Shown here: positions 54,479 to 64,000 of the stretch, piece after piece
How positions within the stretch are numbered: the stretch's first letter is position 1
How the letters are laid out: each line of letters opens with the position of its first letter
NCBI RefSeq assembly: GCF_052857255.1
Contig: NC_135505.1
Coordinates: forward strand, 63,650,149-63,714,148
DNA: 64,000 nt
Reading direction: 5' to 3'
Source of the DNA: Amblyomma americanum
Lineage: Eukaryota > Arthropoda > Arachnida > Ixodida > Ixodidae
Notes under the pieces: generated by a model
The model's database searches: none
Told to the model about the DNA's origin: nothing
What the model saw: only the letters and a program-made list of their open reading frames with translations
Translations under genes and position numbers: made by a program

Positions 54479-54900
54479 GGTGCAATCTTGCGGGTCATCA
54501 TACACCTCCTGGCATAATAATGCATGACTAAGCGATGCGCCACTCCCTTGCGATGGCAGCTGTTTAAATGAATAGCCAATCATTTAAACACCTGCTATCG
54601 CAAGAGAGTCATTTATTTAAACACACGATAATGTAAAGGGTCTCTTTCTACAAAAAACCCGACGTCGTCCTCGCCAGAACTTCATCACTACCTGTCGGTG
54701 GATTGTGAGAAAAACAACTACAGCGGCAGGTGGCAGTTAAATTAATGATTACCCGTGAGAGGCTGCTTGGGACAAACAAGCTAGATCGCCCAGTCTCCAC
54801 CGCTGGCAGCACCTGCTATTGCATGGAAGTGAAGTGGCGGATCGGTTAGTCACTGCATAATTACGCAAGGAGTGGTGTGATGACTCGCAAAAATGCAACC
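54479..54900. mobile_element. Terminal-inverted-repeat (MITE-like) element, copy B
   Basis: Left arm 54479-54562 and right arm 54804-54900 are inverted repeats over some 85-90 bp (left GCATGACTAAGCGATGCGCC, right complement GCAGTGACTAACCGATCCGC). The interior (CAGTTAAATTAATGATTACC) is in the opposite orientation to copy A. A second hairpin lies at 54547-54606 (GCTGTTTAAATGA / TCATTTAAACACC). No coding frame. Confidence 0.8.
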
Positions 54901-55224
54901 TGCCATACCTCTGTTCGTCCGTCTGTGTGAACAAAAAGCCCATGGCACATCTTCCATCTTAAATTTCTCTTTCCCAATAAAACCTGCCGCCCGTCCCTCC
55001 GTGTCACAAAAGAGCTGGTCGCCAACCTGAAACGGGAGGCAGGTCGAAACCTGCTCACCAGGTTGCTGACAGCGTGCCGCCATGGCAGGTGTCAATTGGC
55101 CGAGAGAGGTCACGTCAGGACTGTGATGCAGTAGTGACGTCCGTGCAGTTTCTACTGACCGAGAGGGTCGTGCCGCCATCCAATAACCGTGGCGAAGTCT
55201 TTGAAGGGAGCCAAAGTACTTTCG

Positions 55225-55300
55225 GCAGGAATCGAACCACTGCCCTCTTAATCACAGTGCCGGACGTGCTGTCTGTACTACACTGCGGAAGGTTTGGACA
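55225..55300 (-). other. tRNA-like sequence (copy B)
   Basis: Minus strand TAGTACAGACAGCACGTCCG and GGCAGTGGTTCGATTCCTGC. Partner of 35345-35425. Confidence 0.5.
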
Positions 55301-55488
55301 GTGCAAGCTAAGAGCGCAGCGCAGGACTACTTGCACGGGTGGGACCTCAGTTGATACTGCAGTGCAATTATAAGGGCAGGTTAAGCGTTGTTCAAGACTC
55401 TCTTTTTCACCTTTATTATTTGTGACGCTAAGGTTGCCACACTGCTAACGTTGCTACGTTTCATAAAACGTCTAGTCTGTAAAGAACG

Positions 55489-55782
55489 TTATGAGACGTT
55501 AAAAAAAGCATGAAGCCCGGTAATGTCTAAAGAGATACACAAACTTCGAGCGTAGATGATTATAGTTAACCAGAAGTGGAAATTCGAGTCATTATTGGAA
55601 TTCACACTTGACACTTGAAGAACAAGAGCACGCACCAGCGAAGTTCCCGGGCATGTCCCGAGTAGGTGGTGCACAGTGGTGTCGAAAGCGTGTGCTTCGC
55701 AGTGAAGGCATTTATCTTCAGGAGGAATCTCTTTATTTTGGCACTGGTGGGGAATTGCAATCCCCTTGCAGGAACAGGCCAA
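55489..55782 (-). mobile_element. LINE C-terminal finger relic (copy B)
   Basis: A 97-residue open frame. Motif DKCLHCEAHAFDTTVHHLLG then TCPGTSLVRALVLQ, with C-C-H-C spacing as in LINE ORF2 ends. Its peptide sequence is conserved against copy A on the same (minus) strand, supporting this reading direction. Rest of element not visible. Confidence 0.5.
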
Positions 55783-55814
55783 CGTTTACCCAGTTCCTTT
55801 TTTGGATACTATGA

Positions 55815-57089
55815 ACGCATGACACTTTGAAAATTGAATTAAAAATTGAAAAGTTTAGTCGGCCATGTTTATAATATGCCCTAGAGGAGCGGCAAAAGGA
55901 GGCAGACAGAGCATGCCTCCTGACGTGGCCTACACCCCGGCTTACAAATCAAGACGCTGGTGGCGGAACGGAAAATAACATTTACAATAATAAAAAAATC
56001 ACTTTTGAAGAAAAGAACACCATATCTTAGGGTAGCAAACCTGATCACAAAGACAAAAGAGAAAGACATTCCTAAAATCTAAACAAAAAACAAACATGAC
56101 ACCGTTAAGCCCGAACAGTCTAAAAATAAATATACAACACAGCTTATAACTAGAATCGTTTTTTTTTATGACCCGGCAATGGAACGTTCTTAGTCTCTGC
56201 TGGAAGGTGAATTTATACGCGGCGAAACATGATGTTCTTACTTTTACTACATAAATAGGGAGCGGTGAGAAGCATGGTTAGCTATGGTAACCAAATACAA
56301 AGATATGTGTGCACAATGTCCATTTCACGGCAACCATTTCAGAGAGCCACATCTGTTTCATGAACATGGCTCGGAATTGTTTGTCAAAATGCTGCCTTGG
56401 CAAAAGTATCTTGACGAAAGACACCTAGAGTATTTAAACGCTTCAATTTTATATAGCATTAAGCCACCGCCCTACTCGCCTGCTAAGCAATAAGCGAAGA
56501 TTACATGGGGGGGGGGGGGGGGGGTAACGTGGATGAAAAAGGGTAGCTGCATCGCATCACTGTTTCGTGATAAGTGAATTTTTTCTAAAATTTGTATTGT
56601 GATCGCTCGTTTGAGCATTGTTACAGGGGGGGGGGTATATAATGCAATGCACAAAAGACAATAACATCTCATGACGTCAAGTTTAACGCCGTCGGCACAA
56701 AGTATCAATAAAACGTTCGAATTTATGCACATCCTGTTGCTCGACAACTTCAAAAGGAAAAACACTTAAAATTGGAATCACATCTAGAAAAAAAAGGTCA
56801 CCGAAAAATTTATTTTGAATACAGCTAGGCATTATTAAGCGAATCTGTTGTGTTAATAGTATTATAGTGTCAGAAATGTGTTGGTCCGAACTTCCGCTTC
56901 ATGTTCTGCAGTGTGTCTGTGGATAACATCCCGAGAGTTCCGTTCCTCTGTTCGACCCGCAGCGTGTTTGTAGCTCCGGCCTTACGCATAGATCCAGCGT
57001 TCAGAACACGACACTCAGCAACGGATGCATTTGTGGCGCTCCCACAATGTGGCTTATTTCCGTTAGGCGCTAGTAAGATCTTTATGCGC
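55815..57089. other. Duplicated non-coding DNA with poly-G runs
   Basis: It aligns with 36340-36660 and 37390-37925. Poly-G at about 56507-56524 and 56626-56635. No gene. Confidence 0.45.
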
Positions 57090-57245
57090 GGGATGGTGAC
57101 GCCATCTCAGAAGCTCGATAGGCGAGATATGGTGTCGACACACGTTAATGATCCCAAAGTGGTCGAAACTATTACCGATTGCTCCACTATGGCACCTCTT
57201 GCTCACTTTCTCGTTTAGTTCCCTCTTCAGTCCTCTCCACGACGT
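57090..57245 (+). mobile_element. Old SINE-2 relic (copy B)
   Basis: CACGTTAATGATCCCAAAGT, GGTCGAAACTATTACCG and CACTATGGCACCTCTTGCTC; partner of 37930-38105. Confidence 0.6.
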
Positions 57246-57519
57246 AGTATGTCGAGAGACAGTTGCCTTGAGCATCGCGTCTCTGAAATGAAGCCTCACT
57301 GAGCGGCTAGTGGCCTCGAGTGGACTATGGCGCACATGAGGGGTCACTTAAGCTTGGAATTAAGGGTATGACTCTAAAGCGTTCATCGGTACCTTCTGCG
57401 GCGTGCGGTACTCTATGCGTATAACTACAAAGACTGTTCTTTTGTTCACCATCACATAACTCTTAATATACCTTAACAATAGAATGCGGTATGACTAGAG
57501 ATAGCACCAGTGGAAGTCG

Positions 57520-58180
57520 CCCTCTCTTTTGATAGGTTCTACCTGCACTCACAGGACAACAATTCGTTGTTCTGTACATTACGTTCATAGATCGTGGGGA
57601 ATGCTCATCCCGTTATCTGTGCAATGATGCAGTGGATAAGCGATGCGTCACTGCCCCGGCAGGTGGCTATATCAAACAGAGCCACTGGCGGGGCTTGCGA
57701 TACACAGGTTGCTCTTCCTGATCTCCCGTACGACTCACGCCAACCCCACCGTTGGCAACTGGCAATTGCACTGAATTCTGCTACGTTTGGAGCTTTCCGA
57801 ACACCTGCTTCGGGGAGCAGGCGGCAATAGCATCGAATGTATTTGTAATAAATTTATAAGAACGTGGCAAGAAAACAATTATTATTGTGGGACAATGAAA
57901 AGAACAAAAATTACGTGTCCCTGCCCGTGCCACTAAGTATAACGGGCTTATGTGCCAGAAGGACAAGTACACCACAATCCCCAGGGCAGGTGGTCAGCGG
58001 CCATGGTGGGCAGGCAGATTGTGATGATGTCGCAAGGTCACACGATGTCTCTCTGCCAGTCATTACTTTAACTGCTACCTTCAATGCTGACAATGTTACG
58101 ATAACGTCAGAAAGTGGTTTTACCTTGGTGCCAGGTGAGCCAGCTTCTTTTACAGACACGCCAATGCCGGCACTAGGTTT
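57520..58180. other. Copy-B-only block with extra TIR-like segment
   Basis: No match in copy A between the aligned words at 38400 and 38430. At 57620-57670 AATGATGCAGTGGATAAGCG and ATGCGTCACTGCC resemble the MITE arm at 54804-54900. A 187-residue plus frame (57864-58427) and a 133-residue minus frame (58312-57911) overlap here; neither is recognisable and both run out of the block. Confidence 0.4.
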
Positions 58181-58633
58181 TACGCTGAACACGGCCCTTG
58201 AATTTCTACCGTTCACAACTGAAAAAGGAGGTACAGGAACGACAAGGAGACATGCTGTCGGCCAGATGAATTGCGGTTCGTTGTCGCCCTGCTTGTATTC
58301 AATGCCACTCACGGCAAACTGGTTAACATTGCACTTCTACTTTAATGTGGCAACGAATCAGCCATGTTATCGCGCCATGCTTCGGGGAGCTCCTAAAAGT
58401 CGAGAGCAGTTCCAAGAGCCATTCTGAGGATATGTATAGCTTGGGTTTGGGCTAGTCGGTTCACCAATGTAATTGTTCGAGGGCCTTATTCCCAGCCTGT
58501 CGTAGTCGTAACTATTTCCTCCCGCAAATTCTTCCTTTATTAAGTTGCTGGCGAATCATGGATGAAACAGAATCCACGCCCGTGGAGATATTCACCAGAG
58601 GCGGTTGGGCCTGACGACAGGGGCTGCGTCCTA

Positions 58634-59990
58634 AACATACACTCACTTTTCGCTGTGTCTGGTTTCCGACTGTGCGAAAACAGCTGTTTGGTCGTTTTGA
58701 ACCAATCGCGTTTCTCTTGGAGGCTCTCTCAGTATCCCCAAACTATTTTCTCTCGAAATTGTGACGCATTCTTACTAATCATAGAACCAACTTTTATCAA
58801 CAGAAGACTAATAAGATGTGTTGCTGGCTTTATTAGTAATGCATGTTTTCCGAAAGAATTGGTTCACTTGTATTTTGCTTTAAGCACTTCTCTAACGTAC
58901 GTGCTTGCCCGTAGGCTCGTCAGTATAAACAGTAGCTCTTATTTAGTTTCCTAGAAAAAAGTACTGCAAAGAAGCAGCGATTTCTCTGTCACCTTGCTGT
59001 TGCTGGTAACATTTGTTTTCATTGATCGGTGCGTAAAATTATCGGCGCATTTTGACTGCCTGGTTGTCACGTCATAACGGAAAGGAGCACAAATGATCTG
59101 AATAATATAATTTAAAGGTCAGAGTGATTATCCATTAGTCAGTCGCCTGTAAAATCATTATAAGCCGAAACTTAGTAAAAGGCATGTTCAAATTTTCGTA
59201 GTTCTTAAACATAGTTACTGTAAATTTGGTTTGAGCTTGACACATTGCGGCAAAGTGATATGCAAGACCCAAATACCTCCTAATGCGGCGTACGAAGCGT
59301 TGTTTACTGGAATATACAGCTTCATTCTAAGGCTATGAGTGACTTCATAGACTTAAATGCTATGAGTGACTTCATAGACTTAAATAACTCGGTATAACAC
59401 CCAGTTGAGCTTTTCCGTGATACCAAAACCAGCTGCCCGGAGACGTTACACCCGAATGCGTATTTTTTCCCGTTTAGGTACACCATTTTGCGGAAATAAT
59501 TGCACCATATTTGAGAGCCGAACCGGGATTAGTACGTGCCCTGTGTCGGCTCTCTCTTCTGTCAGGACGAGAGGAGGGCCGTGTTAAAAATGTTTTGTAT
59601 AGTCATTAACAGATAAACAGCTTGAAAAACTTCTAAAGGCCGTTTGCACGGCTCGCTCGCGCTGGCAGTTGCTGTCCTAGATAAGCCGTACGCAGCGCGG
59701 CGAAAACTCGCGGTTGCAAAACTTGCACGGCCGGTGATTTCGATATCGTGGATTGCGCCGGCATCTGAAACTACAGAAAAAGTTGGAGCTTACGTTTTTC
59801 TCCGAACAGAGCTTGTCAGACGATCCACACGCATTTGTCAAAAGCGTTGGAGACGCGACATGTAACGCATTTGATCTCCGTTTGCTTTCGGCTGTTGGCG
59901 TTATAATTGCACTCTCACGTGCCTGTTACCAATGGTCCGCGTCTTGATCGTGGCCACGAAGAAACGAGAAGAGAGGAAGGAGGTGTACCG
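58634..59990. other. Non-coding, no recognisable gene
   Basis: Short unmatched frames only. Contains the perfect 27-bp duplication listed separately. Confidence 0.4.
59332..59385. repeat. 27-bp perfect tandem duplication
   Basis: Two copies of a unit starting GCTATGAGTGACTTCATAGA, at 59332-59358 and 59359-59385. Confidence 0.95.
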
Positions 59991-59999
59991 CGCAAAACT

Positions 60000-60135
60000 G
60001 ATGCTGCTTTCAAGAGCGCGTAGCAAAACGAGGACACAGCACAGATAGACACGAAGACAAACAAGCGCTGAACCTAAATTTAATGCGGAGAATCGCCAAA
60101 CCACTGCATATATACCATCAGAAACAAAACGACCT
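60000..60135 (-). other. Possible retroelement terminal sequence
   Basis: Minus strand: GTTTCTGATGGTATATATGC, GGTTCAGCGCTTGTTTGTCT and GCTGTGTCCTCGTTTTGC. The AGCGCTTGT word followed by CTTCGTGTCTATCTGTG resembles the foldback at 36667-37306 (TCAGCGCTTGTCCGTGTAAC) and terminal sequences of PLEs as I remember them. No coding relic adjoins it. Confidence 0.3.
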
Positions 60136-62236
60136 CAGTGTTAAAAAAATATAAACACGAGACGAAATAGAAGTGTAAGAGGAAAAAAACAAAACTTCGA
60201 GGAACAGAACAAAAGATCCTGGGAAGATTCTATACCGATATGGTGAGCAGCCAGGCCGACATCTTCAACAAAAACGCAACAGAGAGGTGTAAAGTACATA
60301 GCAGTCTAAAAATCAGTACCTATACACGGCTAGAATTTTAAATCAAAATATTTTTACTTCTTCCCTTTTAATTTTCAAAGAAAATAAACATTAGAAACAT
60401 GTGCAAGAAAAAATTCATAAGGCGGTAAACAAGTGAAATCTTGAATGAGAAAACGAGAGTAATAAGAAGGCACGAAGAAGTGTTTGGATGATTGAACCGA
60501 AATAAACAACGATGCGCGTCTGCTCTCCTGAAAAAAACAACGGCAAAAATCGTCAACTGACAAACCAACACAACTTAAACGTAATGAGAAAACACCGATT
60601 AATAAAGGGGGCTGCTTGATTGTCAGTGAAAATTGCTGACAGTTAAGCAGTACTAAGCACGAAATATTGACAAAAACCGCAGTTTTCTTGCAGGTGCACA
60701 CCACCGCCACCCACCTGCAGGCGATATGGAGGTTTCCACAGGCCCAGCTAGGTGTCAGTTATGAGCTCTTTCAAAATTTTCATTGTAAATGCCAGTTTAC
60801 TCCATGTACGCCGGGGGCTCCAGTGCCGCGTTCCTGCAGCAGTGTTCACAACGCCAACGCATATTTCCCTAGTGCAGTGTTCCTGCCACAACGCTCTCCA
60901 CGCCACCGCACATGCGTACAACTCTCTTTCTCTACTGCCACATAGCTCAAAGCGCGTATAGCAGTTTTCATGGTAGTATTAGCTCATGAAGACGACTGTA
61001 CGCACAGCGCAGCGTGAAAGTGTGTTGCAATTTAACACAAGGTGTGTTCGGCTGTGGTGATACTCTAGTGCTCTCGCGGAGTAACCAGCCAAGCTGAGTT
61101 ATTCGTGCCATTGCGGATTCGAAAACTACTATCGAATAATTATTGTTTATTTTATTTGTTTCTATCGCTTTTTACAAATGCCCAATCAGCTCAAGATCTT
61201 GCTCAGAATATACCCGTCTAAATAGTGCGTTTGCACTATTAGTGAACAACGAACTAGCCTAGCTTTCAGCTTTGGCTGTCGAGCAGTTTACAGCCAACTG
61301 TGAAGCGACCAGTCTCAAGTCGTTGATTATCTCCACCCTCCTTTCTAACGTAAGGAAATTGTGAGGTCGCTTCTGCGCCGCCACCGGATGCTGGCTTCCC
61401 GACGAAATGTCGCATACGACGCTCAATAGCGGATGTAAGGCTTTAGCCTAGGTGAACACAACTGCAAGCACACCTTGACAGAAAGCAAGCGATGCGGTTG
61501 CAGTGTGCAAGAAAACCGGAAACGTCCAAAGACGGAAATCGAAAGGAGGGGGGGGGGGGGGCAGTGATGCGTACCACAATGTGGCTGCATGTTCACGTTA
61601 AGTTGCGGTTTCGAGCCTATTTTCGGTTCCGTTTATACGGTGGTCGGAAATTTTTTCTTCTGATTAACGATATTTTTTTACATTGCCTTATAACAAAAGC
61701 AACCAACTGCGAGGTGTTTGTTCCTTTTAAGCGTGGGTTACGTTTAATCGACTTCCGTTTATCGAGATTCTACTGTACACCGATTTCTTCTTTCCTTGCA
61801 CCTGCGTATCTATTCTGCGCTATACTTTTCCCTTCCAGTATGGAAAATATTGTCTCTGGAACGCCCAAATTTCTACCTTGAAATCAACACGATACGCCAA
61901 GATAACGTCTCACAAAGCTGTTTTTATTGCTCGCATTGCTGCATCGAAGTATGCTGTGTAGCCAGCGTGTGAACGCAGCAGTAAGCACGATCGCAGCCCT
62001 GGCGTCATCACAGATACTGACTCATGAATGTACATTAAAAACCACACCCGCAAAAAAAGAAAACCCCCCAAGGAGCCACTTTCAAAGAGCCTGCCCAGTA
62101 AGCGCTCTGCATCTGAACGAACCGGGCATAGTCTTTACTGGCATCTGTTAAACGTAGCCGCAATTCGCGGAAGCAGGTACAGGGCTGCCATCTCTTAAGA
62201 ACCTGTTGTGAGGTTCAGGTCGCACTGTCAATCTCG
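60136..62236. other. Non-coding, no recognisable gene
   Basis: AT-rich to 60700, then mixed. Poly-G at about 61547-61561. Short open frames without motifs. Confidence 0.4.
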
Positions 62237-62678
62237 ATGGCGGCCTCCTTGTTACTGAGGCTACATATGAGGCTTAACACTCTGACACCACTGCAACTGT
62301 GGCTTCTAAGCTCTGTCAATATTCCCTGGCTTCCGCGCCTTCAAGAGCCGTCCCTGCTCACAATCCCAGTCGCGATATGCGCAGATATCTTATGCATCGA
62401 ACCCTATGAAGAGCTTATTGCGTTGCGTAGCGTATGTTGATGGCTGGCTGATGCCGCTGCTGCACATCGGGATGTGGCAGTGGTACCGCCTCCGCGAAGA
62501 TCCGACGCTCTGCGTCGTGCGGCTGAAGCGCTTGGCGTTCACTCTGCGAATCAGCCAACACGACAGGGTACTTGGTTGGACAGTCAGTCGATTCGCTGTC
62601 CATGACTGCCTGCTGACGAAATACCTGGAAGGCTCATCCTCGCAGCAGAATACCATGCACACCCGGCCAATTCGTTAA
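62237..62678 (+). pseudogene. Third relative of the unrecognised 226-residue protein
   Basis: The first frame (62237-62440, ATG start) reads LQLWLLSSVNIPWLPRLQEP, then SLLTIPVAICADILCIEPYE and ELIALRSVC. The second frame (62406-62678) continues GMWQWYRLREDPTLCVVRLK, RLAFTLRISQHDRVLGWTVS. A single frameshift near 62420 separates them. Compared with 44828-45508 the match runs from NIPWL to the W-T at its end, but this copy continues some 30 residues further (SRFAVHDCLLTKYLEGSS). It lies on the opposite strand and outside the duplication, so it is an independent copy. Confidence 0.55.
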
Positions 62679-62739
62679 CAGTACCGCGCGAGCGTCGACC
62701 CAACTTAAGTCACTGGAACGGCAAAAGTACCGCAATCGT

Positions 62740-63400
62740 TTTCTCTCGCCGGCGCGCTGGCCAGCGCGCGCGCCCTCCCGATTCGTTCTCCGCGGTGACG
62801 TGGTCGTTCCCCGCCATAAATGGTCCGCTCCCTTCTTTCTCGCGGCCGCCGACACACAGACCGCCCGGAGCATTACGTAGCACTTGCTCTTATGGGCCGA
62901 GATAAATGTGCACAACATTTCCAGTCGCGTAGTGACGCTTGTGCATTCATCTCTGCGTAGAGACTGCGCGCGGCCGTCGCTTCAGCGGCGCTGGACCAAA
63001 TATGGCGGCTGGTAGCGGTACTATTCCCGTTCCACTGACTTTAGCGCTGCCACCCTGTGTGGCGGCGCCACCACAGTCACGTGGTTGATCACGTGGTGCG
63101 GAGCAGGTACCGGCGGCGCGGTGCCGTGGCTGATCACGTTGTTCGGGACCTGTTTGGTCAGGTGACCAGCCACGTTGTGAGGAGCAGCTGCTGCTGTCGG
63201 CGGCGCGGCGCGCCGGCGAATCCGAGCTGCTAGAGCTGTCCGCATGCGCATTGTCATGTGGAACGAAGATGAATGAGGAACGCCCAGCGAAACGGAGCGG
63301 CGAAATACTGACTTTGCAATTAAACTGAGCGAGCTCCACTCGGCCAGCGGTAGCTATCGCGTAATTCTACGTTAAACCAGAGCTATACTACCGCCAATTT
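62740..63400 (-). repeat. E-box-rich repeat, copy 2, in GC-rich DNA
   Basis: On the minus strand, GCGATAGCTACCGCTGGCC (63364-63340), CACGTGATCAACCACGTGAC and CACACAGGGTGGCAGCGC follow the order of 8890-9170. The surrounding 62740-63260 is CpG-rich and could be promoter-like. The 130-residue minus frame across it is Ser/Pro/Arg-rich low-complexity and unconvincing. Confidence 0.6.
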
Positions 63401-64000
63401 TTTTGCTGCACTGCTCAACACCTTTAGTTAGTTTTTGTGAACTGTTGCTTTAGTCGCGTTCTAATCTACGAGCTGCTTCTAGCTGCATGGAAATACAGTC
63501 CGCATTGAGTGTTTTTCTTTGCAGCAATGCCGGCACTCTGAGCACTGGCTGACTATGTATCTTGCATATTTTAAAGTTAGTGCGCACTATTTTTCCTACG
63601 TAGATTTTGCTGCGCATTATTGCCGTCTCAACTTACCTATCGTTGTATTCTCCTTCCGATGTTCTGTTCGCAGCTAATGTCGAGGTTTTTCTGTTTTTAT
63701 ATGGATGGCAAAATTTACTATAATAACTGGCTTGACCAACAAAGAAAACTACGCACCGTCAAAGAAGCAGCGGTACAGTTGCAAAACACAAGTCCCGCGT
63801 AACACGAAGGCTGGAATACATAAGACAGGCTTAAGGCACTGCTCAGAGTGCCGCCATTGCTGCCAAGAAAAGGGACCTAGCAGGGCCGTTTTTTATGCAG
63901 CCTAGAAGCCACTCGTAGCGCTGGCGAAACACACCAGTGCGCAACCGCAGGCACTACACACGGGTACACTGCTTTGTCAGCTCAGGAGCTTGTAAGTATG
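63401..64000. other. Non-coding or unrecognised
   Basis: Two short overlapping plus frames (63620-63802, 63705-63905). The latter ends in a small Cys/His cluster (RHCSECRHCCQEKG), but nothing confirms it. Confidence 0.3.

Larger units (their letters stand above)
39575..58633 (+). repeat. Tandem segmental duplication, copy B
   Basis: Direct-orientation partner of 13400-39097, collinear throughout. B-only insertions: RTE-like LINE (41997-43324), RNase H LINE, PLE with SINE and microsatellite (about 48880-52030), AATA-tailed LINE (53212-54357) and a 660-bp block (57520-58180). A deletion near 48050 removes the old Ty3 RNase H part that A keeps (31560-32290). Confidence 0.82.

Noticed and set aside
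57864..58427. 187-aa frame as a gene
   Set aside because: It crosses the boundary between a copy-B-only block and duplicated DNA, has no recognisable motif, and overlaps an equally long minus frame.
59000..62200. A third unit of the tandem duplication
   Set aside because: Only a short word near 59000 recalls other parts; the third relative of the unknown protein lies on the opposite strand with unrelated flanks.
62947..63339. 130-aa Ser/Pro/Arg-rich minus frame
   Set aside because: Low-complexity frame in CpG-rich DNA, overlapping an interspersed repeat.

Overview
This is eukaryotic nuclear DNA, almost certainly from a hard (ixodid) tick. The evidence is indirect: tRNA-headed SINEs of the type described in ixodid ticks (Ruka-like), Penelope-like elements (PLEs), Ty3 and several LINE lineages, a dense load of simple repeats, and no bacterial operon structure. 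The only intact conventional gene I can defend is a tRNA-Gly(CCC) at 6353-6424. Nearly everything else is mobile DNA at different stages of decay. I found no intron-containing host protein gene with confidence, no CRISPR array and no rRNA.

Layout. 1-5.1 kb: a SINE, two PLE remnants on the minus strand, a LINE fragment and a long (AC)n tract. 5.1-9.7 kb: mostly unannotatable DNA with the tRNA gene, SINE fragments and an E-box-rich repeat. 9.7-11.43 kb: a 5'-truncated LINE with an RNase H domain. 11.4-13.4 kb: noncoding, with a foldback and a degenerate TGAC-rich array.

13.4-58.6 kb: I read this as an old direct tandem duplication, copy A about 13.4-39.1 kb and copy B about 39.6-58.6 kb. Shared parts include a PLE relic, an unrecognised reading frame, a decayed Ty3 element, a terminal-inverted-repeat element and an old SINE. 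Each copy then received its own insertions, and the other copy shows the empty site. In A these are a LINE with a GATG tail (17.55-18.57 kb), a young Ty3 element (20.255-30.175 kb, 133-bp LTRs, ATAT target duplication) split by a nearly full-length LINE (24.687-29.233 kb), a foldback element (36.67-37.31 kb) and two SINEs. In B these are an RTE-like LINE with an inverted 5' half and an 11-bp target duplication (41.997-43.324 kb), an RNase H LINE, a PLE split by a SINE, and a LINE with an AATA tail.

58.6-64 kb: mostly featureless, with a third, frameshifted relative of the unrecognised reading frame (62.24-62.68 kb) and a second copy of the E-box-rich repeat. The most promising undescribed item is this three-copy protein family, intact only at 44828-45508 (minus).
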